64,000 nucleotides of DNA from a candidate division WOR-3 bacterium (GTDB taxonomy: Bacteria; Hydrothermota; Hydrothermia; UBA1063), in assembly GCA_039803545.1 (NCBI GenBank), contig JBDRYS010000002.1, positions 132,385-196,384 of the forward strand. Direction: 5' to 3'. The translations under genes were made by a program, and so were the position numbers. Position 1 is the first letter of the stretch, and every line of letters begins with the position of its first letter. The notes under the pieces are model-generated. The model was given only the letters and a program-made list of their open reading frames with translations, searched no databases and was not told the origin of the DNA. Shown here piece by piece: positions 7,451-15,594 of this stretch.

Positions 7451-8377
7451 ATGGCAAAAATTAACGAGGCAAAATACATATGGATGTCTGGTAAGATGGT
7501 CCCCTGGAATGAGGCGAAGGTCCATGTTTTAACCCATGCTCTACACTACGGTTCCGCAGTTTTTGAAGGAATAAGAGCCTACAAGACTAAAAGAGGAACT
7601 GCCGTTTTCAGATTGAGAGAACATATGAAACGCCTCCTTGATTCTGCCAAGATCTACAGGATGGAATCACCTTTCACCCTCGAAGAACTCATGGATGCAA
7701 CGGTAGAGTTAATAAAGATCAACGAACTTGACGAATGCTATATCCGCCCTTTACTTTACAGAGGTTACTACAATCTTGGCGTCAACCCTATGGAATGCCC
7801 CGTTGAAGTTTCCATCGCTGCCTGGAAATGGGGAAAATATTTGGGACCAGAGGCGTTAGAACAGGGCGTAGATGTCATGATCTCCAGCTGGAATCGTATG
7901 GCCCCTAATACCTTCCCTGCAATGGCTAAGACCACTGCTAACTACGCCAATGCTCAATTAATAAAGATGGAAGCGGTTGTATATGGATTCTCTGAGGGCA
8001 TCGCCCTAAATTCTTACGGAACCATTTCCGAAGGCTCAGGTGAAAATATCTTTGTAGTAAAAGATGGTGTCATATACACTCCAAACCTGGAGTCTTCCAT
8101 ATTGCCTGGAATCACACGCCTTACGGTAATTGAGATTGCAAGAAAACTCGGTTTTGAAGTGAAAGAATGCTTCATCCCAAGAGAAATGCTCTACATTGCC
8201 GATGAACTCTTCTTCACCGGAACCGCTGCCGAGGTTACACCTATTAGGTCCGTTGACAAAATCGTCATCGGTTCAGGGAAGATTGGGCCTATCACCAAGA
8301 AAATTCAGCAAGAGTTCTTCAGAATAATAGAAGAAGCCGACGAAAACTATGAACATTATTTCACCTGGGTAAAGTGA
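7451..8377 (+). CDS. ilvE: Branched-chain amino acid aminotransferase IlvE
   Basis: 308 residues, class IV PLP aminotransferase. It transfers the amino group between glutamate and the 2-oxo acids of Val, Leu and Ile in the cytoplasm. Seen: [13 protein letters not shown] (32-44), [13 protein letters not shown] (99-111), the Schiff-base Lys160 in [25 protein letters not shown], and [13 protein letters not shown] near residue 220. Length and order are canonical. The start has AGGAGGG 5 nt upstream and lies 9 nt after the fumarase stop, so it belongs to the same operon. Confidence 0.93.
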   Translation: MAKINEAKYIWMSGKMVPWNEAKVHVLTHALHYGSAVFEGIRAYKTKRGTAVFRLREHMKRLLDSAKIYRMESPFTLEELMDATVELIKINELDECYIRPLLYRGYYNLGVNPMECPVEVSIAAWKWGKYLGPEALEQGVDVMISSWNRMAPNTFPAMAKTTANYANAQLIKMEAVVYGFSEGIALNSYGTISEGSGENIFVVKDGVIYTPNLESSILPGITRLTVIEIARKLGFEVKECFIPREMLYIADELFFTGTAAEVTPIRSVDKIVIGSGKIGPITKKIQQEFFRIIEEADENYEHYFTWVK

Positions 8378-8378
8378 G

Positions 8379-8822
8379 ATGAAGATAGCCATTGGTTCTG
8401 ACCATAGGGGTTACAAACTAAAGGAATTTTTAAAGGAAAAACTTTCCATCTCCCATACGGTAAAGGATTTTGGAACCTTTAGCGAAGAGTCCTGTGATTA
8501 CCCAGATGTTGCGATCCCCCTCGCTGAGAGTGTAGCTAAGGGCGAGTTTGATTTCGGAATACTCATTTGTTATACCGGCATCGGGATGTCCATAGCGGCA
8601 AACAAGGTAAAGGGAATAAGGGCTGCCCATGTTACCAATGAACGTTTCGCCATTATGTCGAGGAAACACAATAATGCAAATGTCATCTGTTTGCCGGGAG
8701 GATTTATAAAAGAAGAAGAGGCGCTAAATGCCGTAGTATCTTTCTTAGAGACAGAATTTGAAGGGGGACGACACCAGCGGAGGATCGAGAAGATTAGGCA
8801 GTACGAAGAAAAAGCTAAATGA
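8379..8822 (+). CDS. rpiB: Ribose-5-phosphate isomerase B
   Basis: 147 residues of the RpiB/LacAB family, which isomerises ribose-5-P and ribulose-5-P in the pentose phosphate pathway. Seen: KIAIGSDHRGY (with His9), catalytic Cys64 in ICYTGIGMSIAANK, GIRAAHV, and SRKHNNANV, which binds the phosphate and sugar. It starts 1 nt after the ilvE stop and overlaps the next gene by 4 nt, so translation is likely coupled. A second pentose-phosphate gene, rpe, lies 1.6 kb downstream. Confidence 0.93.
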   Translation: MKIAIGSDHRGYKLKEFLKEKLSISHTVKDFGTFSEESCDYPDVAIPLAESVAKGEFDFGILICYTGIGMSIAANKVKGIRAAHVTNERFAIMSRKHNNANVICLPGGFIKEEEALNAVVSFLETEFEGGRHQRRIEKIRQYEEKAK

Positions 8823-9826
8823 GATTCCTTTTCCCCCTGCTTTCTTTTAAAAAACACGGTGGAGTGAGGGCTCTCTCTCTTTTGATGAATGGTCTTGCTG
8901 AGAGGGGGCATGAGGTATACTTAGTAGTCCCAGAAGATACCTATGAGGAATTTTACGAACTCAATCCAGAGGTCAAAAAAATTTTCACGCCACCCCGCCG
9001 ACGAAACCCCATAAGTGTTCTCCGTACCCTTCTCCATCTTTTTACCAAAGCACCGCCAGCAGATTTCGTCGTCGTAAGTTTCTTTCCTACCTATTTTCCA
9101 GCCCTTCTGCACAAGTCTCTCAAAAAATCAAAGCTGGTTTATTATATCCAGGATGCTGAGCAACTCTTTTACCCTTTCCCTTTCTCCCTAATTGCTTCCA
9201 TCACCTATCTGTTACCCGCCAACCTAATCCTCTGCGCATCCACCTGGGTAAAGAATAAAACCGTCCGTAGGGGTAAGATTCTCAACCCACCTGTTGATGA
9301 AGCCTTTCTCTCGATGCCTTCCCAATGCTCAAAAAACCTGAGTCACATTGCGCTCACCTTCCGCTGGGATAAGAGAAAGGGGCCGGAGCTCGCCCGGAGA
9401 ATTCTCCTGAACCCCAAATTTACGGAATTTGAGTTTTTCGTCGCTGGGCAAGACCCTGAAGTTGAAAAACCAAACGTCCATTACCTTGGGAACTTAAAAA
9501 CCGAGGAGCTTATCAAAGTTTATGATCACTCCACCTTCTTCATACTTACATCAAAATTCGAAGGTTTCGGCCTCCCGCCCTTAGAGGCCATGGCAAGGGG
9601 GTGTATTCCTATATCCTTCACAAAAACAGGCCCGTTGGATTATATAGCTCATGGAAAAAACGGCTTTTTCGTGGAAACGGAAGATAAACTCTATGAAGTT
9701 TTTAAAGCCCTTTCACAAAACCCAGAAAAAGTCAGCGAACTATCGAGAAATTGTATCACAACAGCAAAACAATTCACAGCAGAAAGATTTCTTAGAGAGT
9801 TCGAATCCTCCTTAAATTTATCTTAA
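8819..9826 (+). CDS. GT4-type glycosyltransferase
   Basis: 335 residues with the GT-B fold of family 4 retaining glycosyltransferases. The N-terminal half has HGGVRALSLLMNGLAERGHE, typical of the acceptor domain. The C-terminal half has HYLGNLKTEELIKVYDHS and the donor-binding block FEGFGLPPLEAMARGCIP near residue 246 with its conserved Glu pair. The donor sugar and acceptor cannot be read from sequence. The 4-nt ATGA overlap with rpiB puts it last in the malic enzyme operon. It probably acts in surface polysaccharide synthesis. Confidence 0.85.
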   Translation: MRFLFPLLSFKKHGGVRALSLLMNGLAERGHEVYLVVPEDTYEEFYELNPEVKKIFTPPRRRNPISVLRTLLHLFTKAPPADFVVVSFFPTYFPALLHKSLKKSKLVYYIQDAEQLFYPFPFSLIASITYLLPANLILCASTWVKNKTVRRGKILNPPVDEAFLSMPSQCSKNLSHIALTFRWDKRKGPELARRILLNPKFTEFEFFVAGQDPEVEKPNVHYLGNLKTEELIKVYDHSTFFILTSKFEGFGLPPLEAMARGCIPISFTKTGPLDYIAHGKNGFFVETEDKLYEVFKALSQNPEKVSELSRNCITTAKQFTAERFLREFESSLNLS

Positions 9827-9830
9827 GTCT

Positions 9831-9858
9831 TTGAAGCAACTGCAATTTTTCTTTAAAC
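9831..9858 (+). promoter_or_regulatory. Promoter of the HD-hydrolase/rpe genes (leaderless geometry)
   Basis: TTGAAG (9831-9836), a 16-nt spacer and TTAAAC (9853-9858). The ATG at 9866 lies 7 nt after the -10, with no ribosome site between them. Confidence 0.5.
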
Positions 9859-9865
9859 TTAAATT

Positions 9866-10435
9866 ATGTCCGATTTTCTCGACTTTTTTGAAAATGCCTA
9901 TAGGCTTAAGAGAACGCCGCGCTCAGGGTTCTGGTATTATGGAATTAAAGAACCTGAAACCGTTGCGGAGCACATCTTTGGAGTCTCGCTATTAGCCTAT
10001 ATTTTTGGCTACTACCTCAACAAGTATCACCAGTTGAACCTAAATATGGAAAAAATTCTAAAAATGGCAATTGTGCATGAGCTTGGGGAGGCCCTGATAG
10101 GGGACCTCCACTTAGAATCACGGCAGTTCTTGGGGGAATGTGTCGTAGAGGCTGAAAAAAAGGCCTTCAAAGAGATGACCGAAAAGCTGCCAGAGGGGCT
10201 GAGAGAGGAGGTTTTAAGCCTTTTCGAAGAATTTGAAGAAGGGAAAACTCCCGAGGCTATTTTTGTCCGATCAATGGATAAGGTAGACCTCTTAATTCAG
10301 GCCTTTATTTATGAAAAAACGGGCTACAAAAACCTGCAGAACTTTTTTGGAGAAAAGAAAAACTTCGAATACATCGAGAAAATTCCGGAGATTAAGGAAT
10401 TTATTGAAAGCCTGAAAGCAAGGAGACCAAAATGA
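9866..10435 (+). CDS. HD-domain hydrolase, YfbR/HDDC2-like 5'-nucleotidase
   Basis: 189 residues of the HD phosphohydrolase superfamily. The closest characterised relatives (YfbR, HDDC2) are divalent-metal 5'-deoxynucleotidases. Seen: VAEHIFGVSLLA (metal His36), VHELGEALIGD (71-80), and RSMDKVDLLIQ with Asp138. The diagnostic His-Asp pair is His71-Glu72 here. Glu can still bind metal, so activity is plausible but not certain. The gene overlaps rpe by 4 nt (ATGA). Confidence 0.75.
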   Translation: MSDFLDFFENAYRLKRTPRSGFWYYGIKEPETVAEHIFGVSLLAYIFGYYLNKYHQLNLNMEKILKMAIVHELGEALIGDLHLESRQFLGECVVEAEKKAFKEMTEKLPEGLREEVLSLFEEFEEGKTPEAIFVRSMDKVDLLIQAFIYEKTGYKNLQNFFGEKKNFEYIEKIPEIKEFIESLKARRPK

Positions 10436-11073
10436 AGGTTTCACCATCTATTCTTGCTTGCGACTTTTCAAACTTAAAGGAAGAAATAAAGAGCGTCGAG
10501 AACGCCGACCTCCTGCACCTCGACATAATGGACGGTGTCTTCGTGCCCAACATTACCTTTGGACCCTTTATGGTTGAAACAATTAACAAACTCACTGAAC
10601 TCCCCTTAGAGAGTCACTTGATGATCATCGACCCTTTAAAATACATAGAAGCATTCGCCAAAGCGGGCTCAGATATTGTCATTTTCCATGTGGAAGCTAA
10701 AACCGATGTTCTTAAGGCCTTGAAAAAGATCAAAAGCTTAGGAATCAAAGCTGGTCTCTCTTTAAATCCAGAGACCCCTCTAAGAACCCTTCTCCCCTAC
10801 TTTGAACTCTTGGATGTTGTTTTAGTAATGTCGGTAAACCCTGGTTTTTATGGTCAGAAATTTATGCCACAGGTGCTCCCAAAACTTGAAAAACTTAAAG
10901 AGATAAAAGATTCGAAAAAGTACAATTTTACAATCGAGGTTGATGGCGGAATTAACGAGGAAACGGCAAAACTTGTTGCACCTTATGTCGATGTAATAGT
11001 TTCGGGGGCTTATATTTTTGAATCAAAAAATCGAAAGGAAAAAATTGACTACTTGAAAAAACTTTTACCTTAA
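10432..11073 (+). CDS. rpe: Ribulose-phosphate 3-epimerase
   Basis: 213 residues, TIM-barrel epimerase interconverting ribulose-5-P and xylulose-5-P. Seen: SPSILACDF at the start, HLDIMDGVFVPN with a metal His and Asp, LESHLMI, VMSVNPGFYGQKF and IEVDGGINEETA near residue 176, all in canonical order. It overlaps the HD hydrolase gene by 4 nt. The promoter of the ribosomal protein operon lies within its last codons. Confidence 0.94.
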   Translation: MKVSPSILACDFSNLKEEIKSVENADLLHLDIMDGVFVPNITFGPFMVETINKLTELPLESHLMIIDPLKYIEAFAKAGSDIVIFHVEAKTDVLKALKKIKSLGIKAGLSLNPETPLRTLLPYFELLDVVLVMSVNPGFYGQKFMPQVLPKLEKLKEIKDSKKYNFTIEVDGGINEETAKLVAPYVDVIVSGAYIFESKNRKEKIDYLKKLLP

Positions 11074-11081
11074 CTTATAAT
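11053..11081 (+). promoter_or_regulatory. Promoter of the rpsP operon
   Basis: TTGAAA (11053-11058), a 17-nt spacer and TATAAT (11076-11081). The start is expected near 11088, leaving about 22 nt of leader containing AGAGGAGG before the GTG at 11110. The -35 lies inside the end of rpe. Confidence 0.75.
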
Positions 11082-11109
11082 TAAGCACAACGAAAGAGAG
11101 GAGGCTGCA

Positions 11110-11361
11110 GTGGTCAAAATCAGATTACAGCGAGTCGGAAGAAGTGGATTACCACTTTACAGAATTGTTGTTCAAGATGCCCGTGTTGCAAGGAATGGAA
11201 AAGTTATAGAGGTTCTCGGTCATTACAATCCCGTTAAAGACGTTACTGAGTTAAATACCGAACTCCTTGAAAAGTGGCTTTCACAGGGGGCGCAGATGAC
11301 CCCCAGGGTCGCTAAACTCTACAAATTTTACAAAAAAATAAATCAGCAGCAAGCACAATAA
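11110..11361 (+). CDS. rpsP: 30S ribosomal protein S16
   Basis: 83 residues starting with GTG, preceded by GAGGAGG. VKIRLQRVGR, PLYRIVVQDAR, KVIEVLGHYNP and the C-terminal MTPRVAKLYKFY match the S16 family throughout. S16 binds 16S rRNA and is needed for 30S assembly. It heads the conserved bacterial order rpsP-khpA-rimM-trmD-rplS. Confidence 0.96.
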   Translation: MVKIRLQRVGRSGLPLYRIVVQDARVARNGKVIEVLGHYNPVKDVTELNTELLEKWLSQGAQMTPRVAKLYKFYKKINQQQAQ

Positions 11362-11373
11362 GGAGGTATAAAG

Positions 11374-11613
11374 ATGGCGGAGCTCAAAGAATTGCTCGAG
11401 TACATAGTAAAAGAATTAGTGGACTCACCTGAACAGGTATCTGTGAAAGAGATACCCGGCGAAAAGACCGTGATCTTCGAACTCAGAGTAGGTGCTGGTG
11501 ATCTCGGAAAGGTAATCGGCCGTGAAGGTAGAACAGCAAAAGCCATAAGGCAGATCATCCAGGCTGCCGCAATGAGGAAGGGTAAGAGGGCACACATAGA
11601 GATCCTTGAATAA
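11374..11613 (+). CDS. khpA: KH-domain RNA-binding protein KhpA
   Basis: 79 residues. A single KH domain with the GxxG loop in KVIGREGRTAKAIRQI, the KhpA (formerly YlqC) family that pairs with KhpB in other bacteria. It has an AAGGAGG ribosome site, and its stop overlaps the rimM start by 8 nt. The position between rpsP and rimM is the usual one. Confidence 0.92.
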   Translation: MAELKELLEYIVKELVDSPEQVSVKEIPGEKTVIFELRVGAGDLGKVIGREGRTAKAIRQIIQAAAMRKGKRAHIEILE

Positions 11614-12127
11614 AGATCTCGTTACAGTAGGAAAGATAGAAAAAGCCTTTGGACTTCGGGGTGAACTTCGGGTTCACCCCGAAGTTTTTTATGAAGACTT
11701 TGTAAAATTCCAGAAATTTATTGTGATCAGCCCAAAGGGCGGAAAAAAAGTTTTACAGGTTGAAAGGGTTCGAAGCGGTGCCGGAAACACAATTATAATA
11801 AAATTTAAAGGGATTGACTCCCGTGAGGTAGCCGAAAAACTTGCCGGCTTGAACCTATTAGTACCTGAAGAAGAATTACCGGGTACAGATGTGGACGAAT
11901 TTTACGTAAAGGATTTAATAGGATGCAAAATTTTCCATTTGAGCCAGGAAGTAGGTTTAGTAACTGATTATTTAGCACAGGGTAAAATCGGGAGCCTCGT
12001 TGTAATAACAAAAGAAGGTGTTGAAATCCTCATACCTTTCGTGAAGAGGTTCATAGAAAAGATTGACCTCGAAAAAAAGGAAATCGAGGTAAAAGACCTG
12101 GACGACCTTAAAGAATTAAATCAATGA
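11606..12127 (+). CDS. rimM: Ribosome maturation factor RimM
   Basis: 173 residues from a TTG at 11606 that overlaps khpA. RimM binds S19 and assists 16S processing and 30S head assembly. The N-terminal block VGKIEKAFGLRGELRVHP is diagnostic. DEFYVKDLIGCKIF starts the C-terminal PRC-barrel domain. Codons 17-28 form a perfect terminator-like hairpin followed by six T (separate entry). Arg18 and Arg22 both use CGG there, whereas AGA/AGG dominate nearby genes, suggesting the structure itself is kept. It overlaps trmD by 4 nt. Confidence 0.93.
   Translation: MNKDLVTVGKIEKAFGLRGELRVHPEVFYEDFVKFQKFIVISPKGGKKVLQVERVRSGAGNTIIIKFKGIDSREVAEKLAGLNLLVPEEELPGTDVDEFYVKDLIGCKIFHLSQEVGLVTDYLAQGKIGSLVVITKEGVEILIPFVKRFIEKIDLEKKEIEVKDLDDLKELNQ
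11654..11690 (+). terminator. Terminator-like hairpin inside the rimM coding region
   Basis: A 13-bp perfect stem (arms 11654-11666 and 11672-11684) with a TTCGG loop, followed immediately by TTTTTT (11685-11690). This is textbook intrinsic-terminator structure on the coding strand, but it lies 16 codons into rimM. It could attenuate transcription between rpsP-khpA and rimM-trmD-rplS. Translating ribosomes covering the site would prevent folding. Confidence 0.7.
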
Positions 12128-12852
12128 AGATCCACATAATTACTCTCTTCCCAGAGATTTTTACGCCCTACCTTAGAGTAGGCCCTGTCAGAAAAGCTAT
12201 CGAAACCAATCAAATTGAAGTCAACCTTTATAACCCGAGGGATTATGCGCCTTCACCTAAGGAGGTGGATGATTACCCCTTCGGTGGCTTCAGCGGAATG
12301 GTCCTCAAAATTGAACCCATATATAGCATCCTTATGAGAATTGAATACAGGGGGAAAGTGATCCTTCCAACACCTCAGGGGAAACTTCTTAATCAAAAAA
12401 TGGTTGAGGAACTGGAAAAAGAAGATGCGCTAACTATTATTTGCGGTAGGTACAAAGGCGTTGATGAAAGGATTTCAAAATTCGTGGATCTTGAAATTTC
12501 CATCGGCGATTATGTGCTATCCGGTGGAGAGATACCTGCTCTAATATTACTGGATGCCATTTCGAGGCTAAAGGAAGGGACACTGGGAAATAAGGACTCT
12601 TGTTTGACTGATTCTATAATATCCAGTATACTTGATGCACCTTATTACACCCGCCCTCAAGAGTTTGAGGGTGAGAAGGTCCCTGATGTTTTGACATCAG
12701 GAGACCATGAGAAGGTTTTAAGCTGGGCAAGAAAAGAGGCTTTAAAGAGAACTATACTTAGACGTCCTGAGCTTCTTTACAAAGCGAAGCTCACAAAGGA
12801 AGATATAAAGTTAATTAAGGAAATCGAGGAGGAGCTGAAATGGAGGACATAA
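12124..12852 (+). CDS. trmD: tRNA (guanine-N1)-methyltransferase TrmD
   Basis: 242 residues, a SPOUT-class enzyme that methylates G37 of tRNAs using AdoMet. Seen: [12 protein letters not shown] at the start, [13 protein letters not shown], the knotted AdoMet site in [11 protein letters not shown] and [13 protein letters not shown], and [10 protein letters not shown]. The usual DDRPYGGGPGMV loop reads [12 protein letters not shown] here, a modest divergence. It overlaps rimM by 4 nt and rplS by 13 nt. Confidence 0.94.
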   Translation: MKIHIITLFPEIFTPYLRVGPVRKAIETNQIEVNLYNPRDYAPSPKEVDDYPFGGFSGMVLKIEPIYSILMRIEYRGKVILPTPQGKLLNQKMVEELEKEDALTIICGRYKGVDERISKFVDLEISIGDYVLSGGEIPALILLDAISRLKEGTLGNKDSCLTDSIISSILDAPYYTRPQEFEGEKVPDVLTSGDHEKVLSWARKEALKRTILRRPELLYKAKLTKEDIKLIKEIEEELKWRT

Positions 12853-13214
12853 TTAGGGAAATTGAAAAAGAGTTTTACAGAACCGATATTCCCGATTTTG
12901 GGCCTGGTGATACCGTTAGGGTCTATGTGAAAATTAAGGAACTCAAAGAGGATCCCAAAACGAAGCAACTCGTTGAAAGAGTCAGAACTCAGCCCTTCGA
13001 AGGTGTTGTTATTCGTAGAAGGGGTAGTGGGCTCGGCGAAACCTTCACAGTGAGAAAGGTTACCCAGGGAGTTGGTATTGAAAAGATCTTTCCCGTCCAC
13101 TCTCCTATAATTGAGAAGATCGAAGTTTTAAGGAGAGGAAAGGTTAGAAGGGCAAGGCTCTACTACCTCAGGGAGAAGAAGGGTAAAGAAGCCAGAATTC
13201 GTGAGAAAATTTAG
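12840..13214 (+). CDS. rplS: 50S ribosomal protein L19
   Basis: 124 residues. [43 protein letters not shown] and [10 protein letters not shown] match L19, which lies at the 30S-50S interface. The loop after the first strands is slightly longer than in E. coli. It starts inside trmD with GGAGGAGCTG upstream, and overlaps the DUF192 gene by 14 nt. Confidence 0.95.
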   Translation: MEDIIREIEKEFYRTDIPDFGPGDTVRVYVKIKELKEDPKTKQLVERVRTQPFEGVVIRRRGSGLGETFTVRKVTQGVGIEKIFPVHSPIIEKIEVLRRGKVRRARLYYLREKKGKEARIREKI

Positions 13215-13629
13215 TTTTGCGTTTTTAATTTTACTGAGCTTCTGTACCAGAAAATCAAAGGAAATTCAAAGCTATAAGCTTATTTACATTAAAGGCAAAC
13301 CTTTATACGTTGAACTCGCAACCAATCCCGAGGAATGGGAAAAGGGCTTAATGGGGAGGGATTCTCTACCCGACTCCTGTGGAATGCTCTTTATCTTCCA
13401 TTACCCCGATGTGCGTTCCTTCTGGATGAAAAACACCACCCTACCCCTCTCCTTAGCCTATATTGATAGTACCTTTGTAATAAGAGAAATCTATGAACTT
13501 AAGCCCCTCGACGAAACCCCCGTGTTCTCAAAGTCGAGGGTTCAATACGTAATAGAAGTCAATAGAGGCTGGTTTGAAAGGAATGGGGTTAAGGAAGGGG
13601 ATACCGTATTTATCCCTTTTATAAAGTAA
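13201..13629 (+). CDS. DUF192 protein, probably membrane-anchored or exported
   Basis: 142 residues from a GTG. The N-terminus is Arg-Lys followed by a hydrophobic segment ending LLSFC (Cys15), a signal or imperfect lipoprotein sequence. The DUF192 core follows: [47 protein letters not shown] and [18 protein letters not shown]. The biochemical role of the family is unknown. Overlap with rplS suggests the same transcript. Confidence 0.82.
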   Translation: MRKFSFAFLILLSFCTRKSKEIQSYKLIYIKGKPLYVELATNPEEWEKGLMGRDSLPDSCGMLFIFHYPDVRSFWMKNTTLPLSLAYIDSTFVIREIYELKPLDETPVFSKSRVQYVIEVNRGWFERNGVKEGDTVFIPFIK

Positions 13630-14619
13630 GGCATACAAAGGGCCAATCTGTAAAGCGCAAATAGACTCCCCTTTCAAGATTATAAACTAGAATTAAGCGC
13701 TAACCTAAATAGGTCCAAAATCTATTAAGTAGCTGAAAAAAGAGAAGTGAAAAAGCTTATTCAATTTTTGTCAGGAATTTGCATTTCGGCACCTATGTTC
13801 CTTTTGAGAAACCTTCTCCTGAAAGAAGACTGCTCAAGTGCTCTTTGTTGCTTACGGTCGTTCGTATTAATGGCTTTCATGCTATTTCAAAAATCTCACA
13901 ACATTAAATCTTTTTCAATCCTCCGTTCAATTGTAAGTTCTATAACAATGCTTTGCCTTTCTCAGGGAACCCAAAGACTTCGTGTAACGGCTCGCAAGCA
14001 AAACACAGAATCCGCCATTATTAGATACTTCCGCCCCATTAAAAATGTCGCAATCCTTGTAAAATGTAGACTTTTGAGAAAGTTAGGTTTACTCGGGTAT
14101 TTGCCTGTTCACAATAATTTACAAAGTTTTATGATTCTGAGGTTTCATAAGGGCTTTTTACAAATTTTTTCACAACAAGTCGCATTGTAACATAATCAAT
14201 AAACCGAGGGCATACGCGCGGCAAGTAAATAGGCAAGGAGCTAAAGGACGCCAGAACTCTTTTATGTCTATCATGCTTTCAAAGATTGCGTGAATTGGCA
14301 TTGACTAAACGGCTTACTACCTTTGCACACTTCCTCGGGAACCTTGCTATTTCAAAAGTTAATTGAAAAAACTACTTCATGCGTTATGGTGACAATGAAT
14401 TTAGGTTGGTCACAAGAATAACAGCAAGTGTTACGGCACCTTCTCGGCGAATATTACAGAAACTGCTACAGGGCGAATGCAAATGGCCAGTTAATTGGAC
14501 CTATTCATCAAATATTAAAAAATTTTGCAGCCCTTGAAGATAGAAAACCCTTTTCCTAAAAATTTTAAGCGAGGCTGTTATTCTCACGATAATAAGCAAG
14601 GAAAAATTAAACTTCAAAC
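13630..14619. other. About 990-bp stretch without a convincing gene
   Basis: The largest gap in the window, between convergent transcription units. A 147-codon frame at 13747-14190 has a Cys/Ser/Leu-rich composition unlike neighbours, no ribosome site and no recognisable motif. I looked for RNase P, tmRNA, SRP RNA and tRNA signatures and saw none. It may be a decayed gene or an unrecognised RNA. No clear terminator follows the DUF192 gene. Confidence 0.55.
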
Positions 14620-14652
14620 AAAACGGCGCCCCCACCTTCGGTGGGGGCGCCG
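14620..14652 (-). terminator. Intrinsic terminator of the pilus/LemA operon
   Basis: A GC-rich 13-bp stem (arms 14624-14636 and 14640-14652) with a 3-nt loop. On the minus strand it is followed by GTTTTGTTTG. It lies 22 nt beyond the lemA stop. Confidence 0.85.
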
Positions 14653-14674
14653 AGAATGTCTCCACTCTCCTTCC

Positions 14675-15229
14675 TTAGAACTGTACCTTCGGTACCTCCC
14701 TCTCTTCAGGCAACCCGATCTCGAAGAAGGGTTCCTCCTTAAATCCAAACATACTGGCAACAATATTGGAAGGGAAAACCCTTATCCTCGTATTATAGTC
14801 CCTCACCACTGCATTGTAATACCTGCGGGCATTTTGAATGGCTTCTTCAATGTTTGCGAGTTCCCTTTGAAGCATCATGAAATTCTCGTTAGCTTTAAGA
14901 TTGGGGTAATTTTCCACCACTGCAAAGAGTTGTCGGAGCGCCTGAGTAAGCATATTTTCCGATTTCATCTTATCTTCCGGAGTCTTCGAATCGAGAGCCA
15001 TTTGTCTCGCCTTGACCACATTCTCAAGGGTCGTTCTCTCATGTGCTGCATAGCCTTTTACCGTTTCAACTAAGTTGGGAATAAGATCGTGTCTCTTTTT
15101 CAATTGAACATCAATATCTGCAAAGGCATTCCTTACCGCAAACCTCATTCTCACAAGGCCATTATAAATGGAGATGAATATTACCAGGAGGAGGGCAACA
15201 ACAATAAGTAGTATCAAAAATCCGCTCAT
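14675..15229 (-). CDS. lemA: LemA family protein
   Basis: 184 residues. One N-terminal transmembrane helix (about 4-24) is followed by the LemA helical domain: IYNGLVRMRFAVRNAFADID, QLKKRHDLIPNLVETVKGYA, ENYPNLKANENFMMLQREL and EEAIQNARRYYNAVVRDYN. LemA proteins are widespread inner-membrane proteins of unclear molecular function. It is the last gene before the terminator at 14620-14652, and its start overlaps the preceding gene by 4 nt. Confidence 0.92.
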   Translation of the reverse strand: MSGFLILLIVVALLLVIFISIYNGLVRMRFAVRNAFADIDVQLKKRHDLIPNLVETVKGYAAHERTTLENVVKARQMALDSKTPEDKMKSENMLTQALRQLFAVVENYPNLKANENFMMLQRELANIEEAIQNARRYYNAVVRDYNTRIRVFPSNIVASMFGFKEEPFFEIGLPEEREVPKVQF

Positions 15230-15582
15230 TTAAATAACCCCTTCTGGTAGTAAACAGCCTCGTCGAGGGTCTTCCCTGCAAAAATTCCCACCTTTTCTTT
15301 ACCCCTTGCCTCTAAGCGAATGAAAACATCTTCGCCCTCTTGGGGGAGGTTTCTAAAATTGAAAACCCTTTTATCAATCTTAATCGGCTTTTCGGACACG
15401 AAAATATAATTTGAATCTTCAGAGACACCCATAAAGATGCCGCCAATTGTATTTTCTAACGCTTTCATCTCTTCATCCGTAAGTTCTGCTTTTTGAAGCA
15501 CCTTCGGGACAATAACCCCCTGGGTAACCTGAATACCCCCCGATTGGGATATTACAAAAAGGGATAAAATTAAGTTTAACAT
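15226..15582 (-). CDS. Small exported protein of unknown function
   Basis: 118 residues. A short hydrophobic N-terminus resembles a signal peptide (cleavage perhaps after Ser13). The rest is mixed alpha/beta with two motifs I can only describe: AELTDEEMKALENTIGG and NFRNLPQEGEDVFIRLEARG. No family recognised. It lies between pilY1 and lemA with a 12-nt gap and a 4-nt overlap, and has a ribosome site (AGGAGGTGAG), so it is certainly part of the operon. Confidence 0.65.
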   Translation of the reverse strand: MLNLILSLFVISQSGGIQVTQGVIVPKVLQKAELTDEEMKALENTIGGIFMGVSEDSNYIFVSEKPIKIDKRVFNFRNLPQEGEDVFIRLEARGKEKVGIFAGKTLDEAVYYQKGLFK

Positions 15583-15594
15583 ACTCTCACCTCC

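Noticed and set aside
7421-7462. Twelve-base direct repeat ATGGCAAAAATT at the fumarase end and ilvE start, 30 nt apart and in frame
   Set aside because: Probably a small old tandem duplication. Only the second copy continues into ilvE, since the first meets a stop after two further codons. No functional signal.
13747-14190. 147-codon plus-strand ORF in the 1-kb gap
   Set aside because: Cys/Ser/Leu-rich composition, no ribosome site, no domain; looks like a chance frame in AT-rich DNA.
11654-14652. Two TTCG-loop hairpins (rimM and lemA terminator) as members of a dispersed repeat family
   Set aside because: Stem sequences are unrelated. TTCG is simply a common stable loop.
14525-15073. 182-codon plus-strand ORF
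   Set aside because: It is the antisense shadow of lemA and runs through the operon terminator.
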